A DNA stretch of 64,000 nucleotides, taken from the NCBI GenBank assembly GCA_007844125.1, contig CM017564.1, positions 14,997,714 through 15,061,713 on the forward strand. Direction: 5' to 3'. The notes beneath the pieces are model-generated. The model did not search any database. It was not told where the DNA came from and saw nothing but the letters and a program-made list of their open reading frames with translations. A program made the translations under genes and the position numbers. The DNA comes from Sinonovacula constricta. Taxonomy: Eukaryota; Mollusca; Bivalvia; Cardiida; Solecurtidae. This document shows positions 44,166 through 56,880 of the stretch, one piece after another (the stretch's first letter is position 1; the number at the start of each line of letters is the position of its first letter).

Positions 44166-45247
44166 AAACATCAATACAAATATTGTCAACTCTAAAAAGA
44201 CAGTATTTGTTTTAATTTAATATTTACATACTTTTGCATACTTTTGAAACTCTGTTCTCAGCTCAAAATCGTCTTCGAATCAGTTACTCTACTTGTCAAA
44301 CAATACAAAACCAGGATTTCAACTGACCCTTTTCAGTTTCTGTCTATATAATGACATCTGTTTAACCTTATCTTATTTACATTAAACAGATTAGTCATCA
44401 ACCAATTATAATATTCAGTGCAGCAGATAATTGATTGGTGGCAGAATAACGACTTGAGGACCATAAACTCCGAACACCATTATATGGGCTTAGTGTCAAT
44501 TAGCAGTGCTCAGCCCAGCTCTAATACATATTATCCCTCATAATACATTTTTGTAAATTGGAAGCAGCCTCTGTTGCAGGAAAACAATATTTTACATAAA
44601 CTGTTTCTAATTTGGACAATCTTAAACATTGACTGAAAAACTGTAACTAGAAGCAAAAACTTTGAGTTGATAAAACATTATATACAACTAAATAACATCA
44701 ATTAGTTTCCATTATTTTGGTCCTCCTGGCTTTTTATGATAAAATGACAGTAGCATCATGACTGGCAAATTGAGTGATAAAGTGTAAAGACAATGGCTAA
44801 CCAAACCAACATAAAAGGTGTTAGATGCCTGGACATAGCGTTGTTTACATATAAATAAACATTGTCTTACTTAGTCAGTGTTGAAATATATGTACTAGTA
44901 GAATCTTTAAAGTCTATATTTCAAAACTATTACTTTTATATGCATACGTCAGGTTATGGAAATAAAGAAAGGTGTCAAGCATACAATTGAAAAAGCAGTA
45001 CTACCATTGTGATGCATCATGCATTACATAATAAAAATCATTATAAAATCATGATCTCACAATCTTCTCCCTATGGGTCATAATTATATAATTTACACAT
45101 GAAACAGTCAGAAAACACAATAGCTTCAATCTTAGTTTTGCTAATATCTAAGTGTAAAACAACAGTATATATATAGAGACAAGAAACATGGCCATGCCAC
45201 GAAACTAATTTTTGTAGCAAACTAAAACGGCCAGCAGTTAAATGGTT
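44166..45247. other. TRIM-like gene intron 1, left part
   Basis: AT-rich intron sequence with no recognised element or exon. Confidence 0.5.
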
Positions 45248-48200
45248 GTGAGTCCTGACAACCCGTTGTGGTTACATCGCCAGACAACGTGCTGTAGGTA
45301 GGTCTCCTGACAATCTACTGTGGTTACATCACCAGACGACGTGCTGTAGGTTGTTCACCTGACAATCCACTGTGGTTACATCACCAGACAACCTGCTGTA
45401 GGTAGGTATTCTAACATTCCACAGTGTTTACGTCACCAGACAACATGCTGTAGTTAGATCTCCTGACATCCCAATGTGGTTACGTCACCAGACAACGTGC
45501 TGTAGTTAGATCTCCTGACAATCCACTGTGGTTACATCACCAGACAACTTGCTGTAGTTAGATCTCCTGACAACCCACTATGGTTACATCACCAGACAAC
45601 TTGCTGTAGATAGAACTCCTAAAAACCCACAGTGGTTATGTCACAAATCAACCTGCTGTAGTTAGGTCTCCTGACAATTCACTGTGGTTACGTCACCAGA
45701 CAACCTGCTGTAGTTAGATCTCCTGACAACCCACTGTGGTTACGTCACCAGACAACATGCTGTAGTTAGATCTCCTGACAACCCACTATGGTTACATCAC
45801 CAGACAACGTGCTGTAGTTAGGTCTCCTGACATCCCACTATGGTTAAGTCACCAGACTACGTACTGTAGTTAGGTCTCCTGACATCCCACTGTGGTTAAG
45901 TCACCAGACAACCTGCTGTAGTTAGATCTCCTGACAACCCACTATGGTTACATCACCAGACAACGTGCTGTAGATAGGTCTCCTGACATCCCACTATGGT
46001 TAAGTCACCAGACTACGTACTGTAGTTAGGTCTCCTGACATCCCACTGTGGTTAAGTCACCAGACAACCTGCTGTAGTTAGATCTCCTGACAATCCACTG
46101 TGGTTACGTCACCAGACAACATGCTGTAGTTAGATCTCCTGACAACCCACTATGGTTACATCACCAGACAACTTGCTGTAGATAGGTCTCCTGACAACGC
46201 ACGGTGATTAAATCACCAGACACCGTGCTGTAGGTAGAACTCCTAAAAACCCACTGTGGTTATGTCACAAATCAACCTGCTGTAGTTAGGTCTCCTGACA
46301 ACCCCCTGTGGTTACGTCCCAAGACAACGTGCTGTAGTTAAGTCTCCTGACATCCCACTGTGGTCACGCCACCAGACAACCTGCTGTAGGTAGGTCTTCT
46401 GACAATGCACCTTGGTTACGTCACCAGACAATGTCGTGTAGTTAGATCTCCTGACAACCCACTTTGGTTACGTCTCCAGACAACGTGCTGTAGTTAGATC
46501 TCCTGACAACCCACTGTAGTGACGTCACGAGACAACCTGCTGTAGGTAGGTCTCCTGACAACCCACTGTGGTTACGTCACCAAACAACCTGCTGTAGTTA
46601 GGTCTCCAGACAACCCGCTGTGGTTACGTCACCAGACAAACCTGTTGTAGTTAGGTCTCCTGACAACCCGATGGTTACATCACAAGACAACCTGCTGTAG
46701 GTAGGTCTCCTGACAACCCACTGTGGTCACCTCACCAGACAACCTGTTGTAGGTAGGTCTTCTGACAACCCGCTGTGGTTACATCACCAGACAACCTGCT
46801 CTAGGTAGGTCTCCAGACAACCCACTGATGTTACGTCACCAGACAAACTGTTGTAGTTAGATCTCCTGACAACCCACTGTGGTTACTTCACCAGACAACC
46901 TGCTGTAGGTAGGTCTCCTTACAAAGTGCTGTAGTTACATCACCAGACAATGTGCTGTATTTAGGTTTCCTGACAACCCACTGTGGTTACTTCACCAGAC
47001 AACGTGCTGTAGTTAGATCTCCTGACTACCCGCTGTTGTTACATCACCAGACAACCTGCTGTAGGTAGGTCTCCTGACAAACTGATGTGGTTACATCACC
47101 AGACAATGTGCTTTATTTAGGTTTCCTGACAACCCGCTGTGGTTACATCACCAGACAACCTGCTGTAGGTTGGTCTCCTGACAATCCACTGTGATTATGT
47201 CACCAGACAACCTGCTGGTGTTAGGCCACCTGACAAGCCGCTGCATTTACGTCACCAAACAATGTGTTGTAATTAGGTCTCCTGACAATCGCCTGTGTTT
47301 ACGTCACCAGATGTTGTAGGTAAGTCTCCTGACAACCCGATGGTTACGTCACCAGACAACCGGCTGTAGTTAGGTCTCCAGACAACCCACTGACGTTACC
47401 TCACCAGACAACCTGCTGTAGGTAGGTCTTCTGACAACCCGCTGTGCTTACATCACCAGACAACCTGCTCTAGGTAGGTCTCCAGACAACCCACTGATGT
47501 TACGTCACCAGACAACCTGCTGTAGGTAGGTCTCCTTACAAAGTGTTGTAGTTACATCACCAGACAAAATGCTGTAGTTAGATCTCCTGACAACCCACTA
47601 TGGTTACATCACCAGACAACGTGCTGTAGTTAGATCTCCTGACAACCCGCTGTTGTTACATCACCAGACAACCTGCTGTAGGTAGGTCTCCTGACAAGCT
47701 GCTGTGGTTACATCACCAGACAACCTGCTGTAGGTTGGTCTCCTGACAATCCACTGTGATTATGTCACCAGACAACCTGCTGGTGTTAGGCCACCTGACA
47801 AGCCGCTGCATTTACGTCACCAGACAATGTGTTGTAATTAGGTCTCCTGACAATCGCCTGTGGTTACGTCACCAGATGTTGTAGGTAGGTCTCCTGACAA
47901 CCCACTGTGGTTACATCACTAGACAACCTGCTGTAGCTAGGTCTTCTTTCATTCCACAGCGGTTACCTCACCAGACAGCGTGCTGTATTTAGGTCTCCTG
48001 ACAAGCTGCTGTGGTCACTTCACCAGACAATCTTCTGAAGGTAGGTCTCCTGACAATCCACTGTGGTTATGTCACCAGACAACGTGCTGTAGTTAGATCT
48101 CCTGACAACACCCTGTGGTTACGTCCCCAGACAACGTGCTGTAGTTAGGTCTCCTGACATCCCACTGTGGTCACGTCACCAGACAACGTGCTGTAGGTAT

Positions 48201-51200
48201 GTCTTCTGACAACCTACTTTGGTTACGTCCCCAGACAATGTGCTGTAGTTAGATCTCCTGACAACCCACTCTGGTTACGTCACGAGACAATTTGCTGTTT
48301 GTAGGTCTCCTGACAACCCACTGTTGTTACGTCACAAGACAACCTGCTGAAGTTAGGTCTCCAGACAACCCGCTGTGGTTACGTCACCAGACAACCTGAT
48401 GTAGATAGGTCTCCTGACAACCCAGTGGTTACATCACCAGACAACCTGCTGTAGTTAGGTCTCCAGACAACCCGCTGTGGTTACGTCACCAGACATTCTG
48501 TTGTAGGTTGGTCTCCAGACAACCCACTGTGGTTACATCACTAGACAACCTGCTGTAGTTAGGTCTTCTGACAACCCACTGTGGTTACATCACCAGACAA
48601 CCTGCTGTAGGTAGGTCTCCTGACAACCCACTGACGTAACGTCGCCAGACTACCTGCTGTAGGTAGATCTCCTGACAACCCACTGTGGTTACGTCACCAG
48701 ACAACCTGCTGTAGGTAGGTCTTTTGACCAGCTGCTGTAGTTACATCACCAGACAAAATGCTGTAGTTAAGTCTCCTGACATCCCACTGTGGTCACGCCA
48801 CCAGACAACCTGCTGTAGGTAGGTCTTCTGACAATGCACCTTGGTTACGTCACCAGACAATGTCGTGTAGTTAGATCTCCTGACAACCCACTTTGGTTAC
48901 GTCTCCAGACAACGTGCTGTAGTTAGATCTCCTGACAACCCACTGTAGTGACGTCACGAGACAACCTGCTGTAGGTAGGTCTCCTGACAACCCACTGTGG
49001 TTACGTCACCAAACAACCTGCTGTAGTTAGGTCTCCAGACAACCCGCTGTGGTTACGTCACCAGACAAACCTGTTGTAGTTAGGTCTCCTGACAACCCGA
49101 TGGTTACATCACAAGACAACCTGCTGTAGGTAGGTCTCCTGACAACCCACTGTGGTCACCTCACCAGACAACCTGCTGTAGGTAGGTCTTCTGACAACCC
49201 GCTGTGGTTACATCACCAGACAACGTGCTGTAGTTAGATCTCCTGACAACCTACTGTGGTTACATCACAAGACAACCTGCTGTAGGTAGGTCTCCTGACA
49301 ACCCACTGTGGTTACATCACAAGACAACCTGCTGTAGGTAGGTCTCCTGACAACCCACTGTGGTCACCTCACCAGACAACCTGCTGTAGGTAGGTCTTCT
49401 GACAACCCGCTGTGGTTACATCACCAGACAACCTGCTGTAGTTAGGTCTCCTGACAACCCGATGGTTACATCACCAGACAACGTGCTGTAGGTAGGTCTC
49501 CTGACAACCCACTGTGGTCACCTCACCAGACAACCTGCTGTAGGTAGGTCTCCTGACAACCCACTGTGGTCACCTCACCAGACAACCTGTTGTAGGTAGG
49601 TCTTCTGACAACCCGCTGTGGTTACATCACCAGACAACCTGCTCTAGGTAGGTCTCCAGACAACCCACTGATGTTACGTCACCAGACAAACTGTTGTAGT
49701 TAGATCTCCTGACAACCCACTGTGGTTACTTCACCAGACAACCTGCTGTAGGTAGGTCTCCTTACAAAGTGCTGTAGTTACATCACCAGACAAAATGCTG
49801 TAGTTAGATCTCCTGACAACCCACTATGGTTACATCACCAGACAACGTGCTGTAGTTAGATCTCCTGACTACCCGCTGTTGTTACATCACCAGACAACCT
49901 GCTGTAGGTAGGTCTCCTGACAAACTGCTGTGGTTACATCACCAGACAATGTGCTTTATTTAGGTTTCCTGACAACCCGCTGTGGTTACATCACCAGACA
50001 ACCTGCTGTAGGTTGGTCTCCTGACAATCCACTGTAATTATGTCACCAGACAACCTGCTGGTGTTAGGCCACCTGACAAGCCGCTGCATTTACGTCACCA
50101 AACAATGTGTTGTAATTAGGTCTCCTGACAATCGCCTGTGTTTACGTCACCAGATGTTGTAGGTAAGTCTCCTGACAACCCGATGGTTACGTCACCAGAC
50201 AACCGGCTGTAGTTAGGTCTCCAGACAACCCACTGACGTTACCTCACCAGACAACCTGCTGTAGGTAGGTCTTCTGACAACCCGCTGTGCTTACATCACC
50301 AGACAACCTGCTCTAGGTAGGTCTCCAGACAACCCACTGATGTTACGTCACCAGACAACCTGCTGTAGGTAGGTCTCCTTACAAAGTGTTGTAGTTACAT
50401 CACCAGACAAAATGCTGTAGTTAGATCTCCTGACAACCTACTGTGGTTACATCACAAGACAACCTGCTGTAGGTAGGTCTCCTGACAACCCACTGTGGTT
50501 ACATCACAAGACAACCTGCTGTAGGTAGGTCTCCTGACAACCCACTGTGGTCACCTCACCAGACAACCTGCTGTAGGTAGGTCTTCTGACAACCCGCTGT
50601 GGTTACATCACCAGACAACCTGCTGTAGTTAGGTCTCCTGACAACCCGATGGTTACATCACCAGACAACGTGCTGTAGGTAGGTCTCGTGACAACCCACT
50701 GTGGTCACCTCACCAGACAACCTGCTGTAGGTAGGTCTTCTGACAACCCGCTGTGGTTACATCACCAGACAACCTGCTCTAGGTAGGTCTCCAGACAACC
50801 CACTGATGTTACGTCACCAGACAAACTGTTGTAGTTAGATCTCCTGACAACCCACTGTGGTTACTTCACCAGACAACCTGCTGTAGGTAGGTCTCCTTAC
50901 AAAGTGCTGTAGTTACATCACCAGACAAAATGCTGTAGTTAGATCTCCTGACAACCCACTATGGTTACATCACCAGACAACGTGCTGTAGTTAGATCTCC
51001 TGACTACCCGCTGTTGTTACATCACCAGACAACCTGCTGTAGGTAGGTCTCCTGACAAACTGCTGTGGTTACATCACCAGACAATGTGCTTTATTTAGGT
51101 TTCCTGACAACCCGCTGTGGTTACATCACCAGACAACCTGCTGTAGGTTGGTCTCCTGACAATCCACTGTGATTATGTCACCAGACAACCTGCTGGTGTT

Positions 51201-54200
51201 AGGCCACCTGACAAGCCGCTGCATTTACGTCACCAAACAATGTGTTGTAATTAGGTCTCCTGACAATCGCCTGTGTTTACGTCACCAGATGTTGTAGGTA
51301 AGTCTCCTGACAACCCGATGGTTACGTCACCAGACAACCGGCTGTAGTTAGGTCTCCAGACAACCCACTGACGTTACCTCACCAGACAACCTGCTGTAGG
51401 TAGGTCTTCTGACAACCCGCTGTGCTTACATCACCAGACAACCTGCTCTAGGTAGGTCTCCAGACAACCCACTGATGTTACGTCACCAGACAACCTGCTG
51501 TAGGTAGGTCTCCTTACAAAGTGTTGTAGTTACATCACCAGACAAAATGCTGTAGTTAGATCTCCTGACAACCCACTATGGTTACATCACCAGACAACGT
51601 GCTGTAGTTAGATCTCCTGACAACCCGCTGTTGTTACATCACCAGACAACCTGCTGTAGGTAGGTCTCCTGACAAGCTGCTGTGGTTACATCACCAGACA
51701 ACCTGCTGTAGGTTGGTCTCCTGACAATCCACTGTGATTATGTCACCAGACAACCTGCTGGTGTTAGGCCACCTGACAAGCCGCTGCATTTACGTCACCA
51801 GACAATGTGTTGTAATAAGGTCTCCTGACAATCGCCTGTGGTTACGTCACCAGATGTTGTAGGTAGGTCTCCTGACAACCCACTGTGGTTACATCACTAG
51901 ACAACCTGCTGTAGCTAGGTCTTCTTTCATTCCACAGCGGTTACCTCACCAGACAGCGTGCTGTATTTAGGTCTCCTGACAAGCTGCTGTGGTCACTTCA
52001 CCAGACAATCTTCTGAAGGTAGGTCTCCTGACAATCCACTGTGGTTATGTCACCAGACAACGTGCTGTAGTTAGATCTCCTGACAACACCCTGTGGTTAC
52101 GTCCCCAGACAACGTGCTGTAGTTAGGTCTCCTGACATCCCACTGTGGTCACGTCACCAGACAACGTGCTGTAGGTATGTCTTCTGACAACCTACTTTGG
52201 TTACGTCCCCAGACAATGTGCTGTAGTTAGATCTCCTGACAACCCACTCTGGTTACGTCACGAGACAATCTGCTGTTTGTAGGTCTCCTGACAACCCACT
52301 GTTGTTACGTCACGAGACAACCTGCTGAAGTTAGGTCTCCAGACAACCCGCTGTGGTTACGTCACCAGACAACCTGATGTAGTTAGGTCTCCTGACAACC
52401 CAGTGGTTACATCACCAGACAACCTGCTGTAGTTAGGTCTCCAGACAACCCGCTGTGGTTACGTCACCAGACATTCTGTTGTAGGTTGGTCTCCAGACAA
52501 CCCACTGTGGTTACATCACTAGACAACCTGCTGTAGTTAGGTCTTCTGACAACCCACTGTGGTTACATCACCAGACAACCTGCTGTAGGTAGGTCTCCTG
52601 ACAACCCACTGACGTAACGTCGCCAGACTACCTGCTGTAGGTAGATCTCCTGACAACCCACTGTGGTTACGTCACCAGACAACCTGCTGTAGGTAGGTCT
52701 TTTGACCAGCTGCTGTAGTTACATCACCAGACAAAATGCTGTAGTTAGATCTCCTGACAACCCACTATGGTTACATCACCAGACAACCTGCTGTAGGTAG
52801 GTCTCCTGACAACCCACTGACGTAACGTCGCCAGACTACCTGCTGTAGGTAGATCTCCTGACAACCCACTGTGGTTACGTCACCAGACAACCTGCTGTAG
52901 GTAGGTCTTTTGACCAGCTGCTGTAGTTACATCACCAGACAAAATGCTGTAGTTATATCTTCTGACAACCCACTATGGTTACATCACCAGACAACATGCC
53001 GTAGTTAGATTTCCTGACAACCCGCTGTCGTTACATCACCAGACAACTGCTGTAGGTAGGTCTCCAGACAACCCGCTGTGGTTATGTCACCAGACAACCT
53101 GCTGTAGTTAGGTCTCCTGACAACCCAGTGGTTACGTCACCAGACAACCTGCTGTAGTTATGTCTCCAGACAACCCTCTGTGGTTACGTCACCATCTAAC
53201 CTGCTGTAGGTAGGTCTCCTGACAACCCACTGTGGTTACATCACTAGACAACCTGCTGTAGTTAGGTCTCCTGACAATCCACTGTGGTTACATCACCAGA
53301 CAATGTGCTTTAGTTAGGTCTCCTGACAATCCACTGTGGTTACATCACCAGACAATGTGCTTTAGTTAGGTCTCCTGACAACCCGCTGTTGTTACATCAC
53401 CAGACAACCTGCTGTAGGTAGGTCTCCTGACAAGCTGCTGTGGTTACATCACCAGACAATGTGCTGTATTTAGGTTTCCTGACAACCCGCTGTGGTTACA
53501 TCACCAGACAACCTGCTGTAGGTTGGTCTCCTGACAATCCACTGTGATTATGTCACCAGACAACCTGCTGGTGTTAGGCCACCTGACAAGCCGCTGCACT
53601 TACGTCACCAGACAATGTGTTGTAATTAGGTCTCCTGACAATCGCGTGTGGTTACGTCACCAGATGTTGTAGGTAGGTCTCCTGACAACCCACTGTGGTT
53701 ACATCACTAGACAACCTGCTGTAGCTAGGTCTTCTTTCATTCCACAGCGGTTACCTCACCAGACAGCGTGCTGTATTTAGGTCTCCTGACAAGCTGCTGT
53801 GGTCACTTCACCAGACAACCTTCTGAAGGTAGGTCTCCTGACAATCCACTGTGGTTATGTCACCAGACAACGTGCTGTAGTTAGATCTCCTGACAACACC
53901 CTGTGGTTACGTCCCCAGACAACGTGCTGTAGTTAGGTCTCCTGACATCCCACTGTGGTCACGTCACCAGACAACGTGCTGTAGGTATGTCTTCTGACAA
54001 CCCACTGTGGTTATGTCACCAGACAACGTGCTGTAGTTAGATCTCCTGACAACACCCTGTGGTTACGTCCCCAGACAACGTGCTGTAGTTAGGTCTCCTG
54101 ACATCCCACTGTGGTCACGTCACCAGACAACGCGCTGTAGGTAGGTCTTCTGACAACCCACTGTGGTTACGTCACCAGACAATGTCCTGTAGTTAGATCT

Positions 54201-55596
54201 CCTGACAACCTACTTTGGTTACGTCCCCAGACAATGTGCTGTAGTTAGATCTCCTGACAACCCACTCTGGTTACGTCACGAGACAACCTGCTGTTTGTAG
54301 GTCTCCTGACAACCCACTGTTGTTACGTCACGAGACAACCTGCTGTAGTTAGGTCTCCAGACAACCTGCTATGGTTACGTCACCAGACAACCTGATGTAG
54401 TTAGGTCTCCAGACAGCCCGCTGTGGTTACGTCACCAGACATTCTGTTGTAGGTTGGTCTCCAGACAACCCACTGTGGTTACATCACTAGACAACCTGCT
54501 GTAGTTAGGACTTCTGACAACCCACTGTGGTTACATCACCAGACAACCTGATGTTGTTAGGTCTCCAGACAGCCCGCTGTGGTTACGTCACCAGACATTC
54601 TGTTGTAGGTTGGTCTCCAGACAACCCACTGTGGTTACATCACTAGACAACCTGCTGTAGTTAGGTCTTCTGACAACCCACTGTGGTTACATCACCAGAC
54701 AACCTGCTGTAGGTAGGTCTCCTGACAACCCACTGACGTAACGTCGCCAGACTACCTGCTGTAGGTAGATCTTCTGACCAGCTGCTGTAGTTACATCACC
54801 AGACAAAATGCTGTAGTTATATCTCCTGACAACCCACTATGGTTACATCACCAGACAACATGCTTTAGTTAGATTTCCTGACAACCCGCTGTCGTTACAT
54901 CACCAGACAACTGCTGTAGGTAGGTCTCCAGACAACCCGCTGTGGTTATTTCACCAGACAACCTGCTGTAGTTAGGTCTCCAGACAACCCTCTGTGGTTA
55001 CGTCACCATCCAACCTGCTGTAGGTAGGTCTCCTGACAACCCCCTGTGGTTACATCACTAGACAACCTGCTGTAGTTAGGTCTCCTGACAATCCACTGTG
55101 GTAACATCACCAGACAATGTGCTTTAGTTAGGTCTCCTGACAATCCACTGTGGTTACATCACCAGACAATGAGCTTCAGTTAGGTCTTCTGACAACCCGC
55201 TGTGGTTACATCACCAGACAACCTGCTATAGGTTGGTCTCCTGACAATCCACTGTGGTTATGTCAGCAGACAACCTGCTGGTGTTAGGCCACCTGAAAAC
55301 CCGCTGTGGTTACGTCTCCAGACAATGTGTTGTAGTTAGGTCTCCTGACAATCCCCTTTGGTTACGTCACCAGACAATGTATTGTAGTTAGGTCTCCTGA
55401 CAACCCACTGTGGTTACATCACTAGACAACCTCCTGTAGCTAGGTCCATTACATTCCACAGTGGTTACGTCACCAGACAACGTGCTGTAGTTATGTCTCC
55501 TGACAAGCTGCTGTGGTCACGTCACCAGACAATCTTCTGAAGGTAGGTCTCCTGACAACCCACTGTGGTTATGTCACCAGACAACGTGCTGTAGTT
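45248..55596. repeat. 10.3-kb satellite array, 52-bp unit, in TRIM intron 1
   Basis: About 200 units of GGTCTCCTGACAACCCACTG, then TGGTTACATCACCAGACAAC, then CTGCTGTAGTTA. Each 52-bp unit is two diverged 26-bp halves (19 of 26 positions match): one with TCCTGACAACCCACTGTGG and one with CACCAGACAACCTGCTGTAG. Long-range duplications overlie this. Marker variants recur at lags of 1135 bp (49761 to 50896; 50378 to 51513), 2843 bp (46918 to 49761; 47535 to 50378), 3978 bp (47943 to 51921) and 1810 bp (51921 to 53731). The array fills about 83% of the intron and holds no exon or long open frame. Confidence 0.97.
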
Positions 55597-56407
55597 TGAG
55601 AATTATTCTTGCCCGATTGCTAAATCTTCCTTGCCAATGCTCAGCAGGCAAATGGAATTTTCTTCCCTTGCATTTTCAATTGGGTATCAGCAAAAAAGAC
55701 AAATAGAGAGATGGCCTTGTAATAAACATACAAGATGTATGATAGCAAATAAAAAAATAAACATGCACATTTTTACCCATTTTTGATAAAACAATAGAAT
55801 GTTCCCCTTTTCATTTCTCAAAGGCCCCTGCCCTATACCCTTTGGTATCATGGTACAGTATTGACGTCACTCAGTATCACAATACACTGATTTACCAGAC
55901 AGCACTAATGTGTATAAATAAGATCGGCTTGCAGTTTACGACTGATTACTCGGGGAACCCTTGAGCTTTATCTTAAATAATTACATTGTGTTAAGGGTAG
56001 TATTCAACAGTTTGCACAATGTTTGTTACTAAATAAATAAGTGTTACTTGAAAAGATCCAGTGAAATGGTATTTATTGGTCCTATATATATTTAAGTGCC
56101 ACAGTGAACAAAATAAGGCCTAAAGCCTTGATTGTCATTATAAAAATATACTTCCTGCTTTTTTAAACTAAAAACACCCCTTGTGACCTCTTACTTTTGA
56201 GATAATGTTTTCCTGATAACATTGGTAACCAGTTCTGACATACTTTAAAATTTATGCTGACCTCCCCCACCGAACTCGTCCTTATTAATTTGAAAAGTAT
56301 GATCATGTACATTGATATTTTTCACGATTTGTACTGGTTTACAATTAGGTCATGTTATAAGATATCGGCAAACTGTCAGATACCAACTTTAAATTTAGAA
56401 AACTGAC
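55597..56407. other. TRIM-like gene intron 1, right part
   Basis: Ordinary AT-rich intron next to the satellite. On the minus strand it begins with the donor /gtcagtt (56401-56407). Nothing else is recognised. Confidence 0.5.
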
Positions 56408-56715
56408 CTGTGATCCAAGAGGCGACATTTTCTACACAGCAGTTCGTCGTGCCGGCGACAGTAAAACGTTATTAATTCGTCAGCATGTTTCCCACATTTC
56501 TCGGTTAGCACATCTTTGTTGTCTCCTTGTCCTTTCACTACATTGTGGTTTTCAAGCAAATTATTATGAAATCCTAAGCATGATGTACACAGATGTTTGC
56601 TGCAGTCATAGCAGTAATAATCTGCAGTCTGTTCTTTTTTATTCTTGGCACAAATGGAACACTTAGCATCTTTATATTCATCTGACCACTTCTCTGCAGC
56701 AATTATAGTTGCCAT
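56408..56715 (-). CDS. TRIM-like B-box protein, exon 1 (two B-boxes, start codon)
   Basis: Start of a complete 588-residue protein in three exons (56715-56408, 43914-43029, 38576-38004). It starts at the ATG in a good Kozak context (AAATATGG), giving MATIIAAEKWSDEYKDAKCS. B-box 1 has Cys19, Cys22, Cys35, Cys38, Cys43, Cys46, His50 and His57. B-box 2 has Cys74, His77, Cys86, His89, Cys94, Cys97 and His102. There is no RING domain, so ubiquitin-ligase activity is not expected by itself. The layout B-box, B-box, coiled coil, NHL-like propeller is that of the RING-less TRIM-like proteins expanded in bivalves, often called TRIM56/TRIM71-like. Roles in innate immunity are guessed for the group, not shown. 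An acceptor-like TCTTGTTATTGCAG ends at 56770, so a 5' UTR exon may exist upstream. Confidence 0.9.
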
Positions 56716-56800
56716 ATTTACGATCTGGGACACGCTTTTTTTCAAACGGTACCTACACTGAAGTCTAGGCTGCAATAACAAGAGATCTACGTTGCTGAGC

Positions 56801-56880
56801 TATGACTAAAGTGCGGATAGGAGATAAGAAGCGAAAAGGAGTTTGGCGAAAAGGGAGAATGTTTTGATCGCACTTTTTCC
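56801..56880 (-). repeat. Repeat module upstream of the TRIM-like start codon
   Basis: Plus strand ATGACTAAAGTGCGGATAGG followed by three spaced GGCGAAAAGG / GCGAAAAGG motifs. The same module occurs in opposite orientation at about 60255-60330. It lies 90-165 bp upstream of the start codon, so it overlaps the likely promoter or a 5' UTR intron. Confidence 0.6.

Noticed and set aside
56716..56781. A longer N-terminus for the TRIM-like protein
   Set aside because: The upstream frame has no ATG (it would have to start at TTG) and contains an acceptor-like TTGTTATTGCAG. The ATG at 56715 has good context and matches typical family starts.
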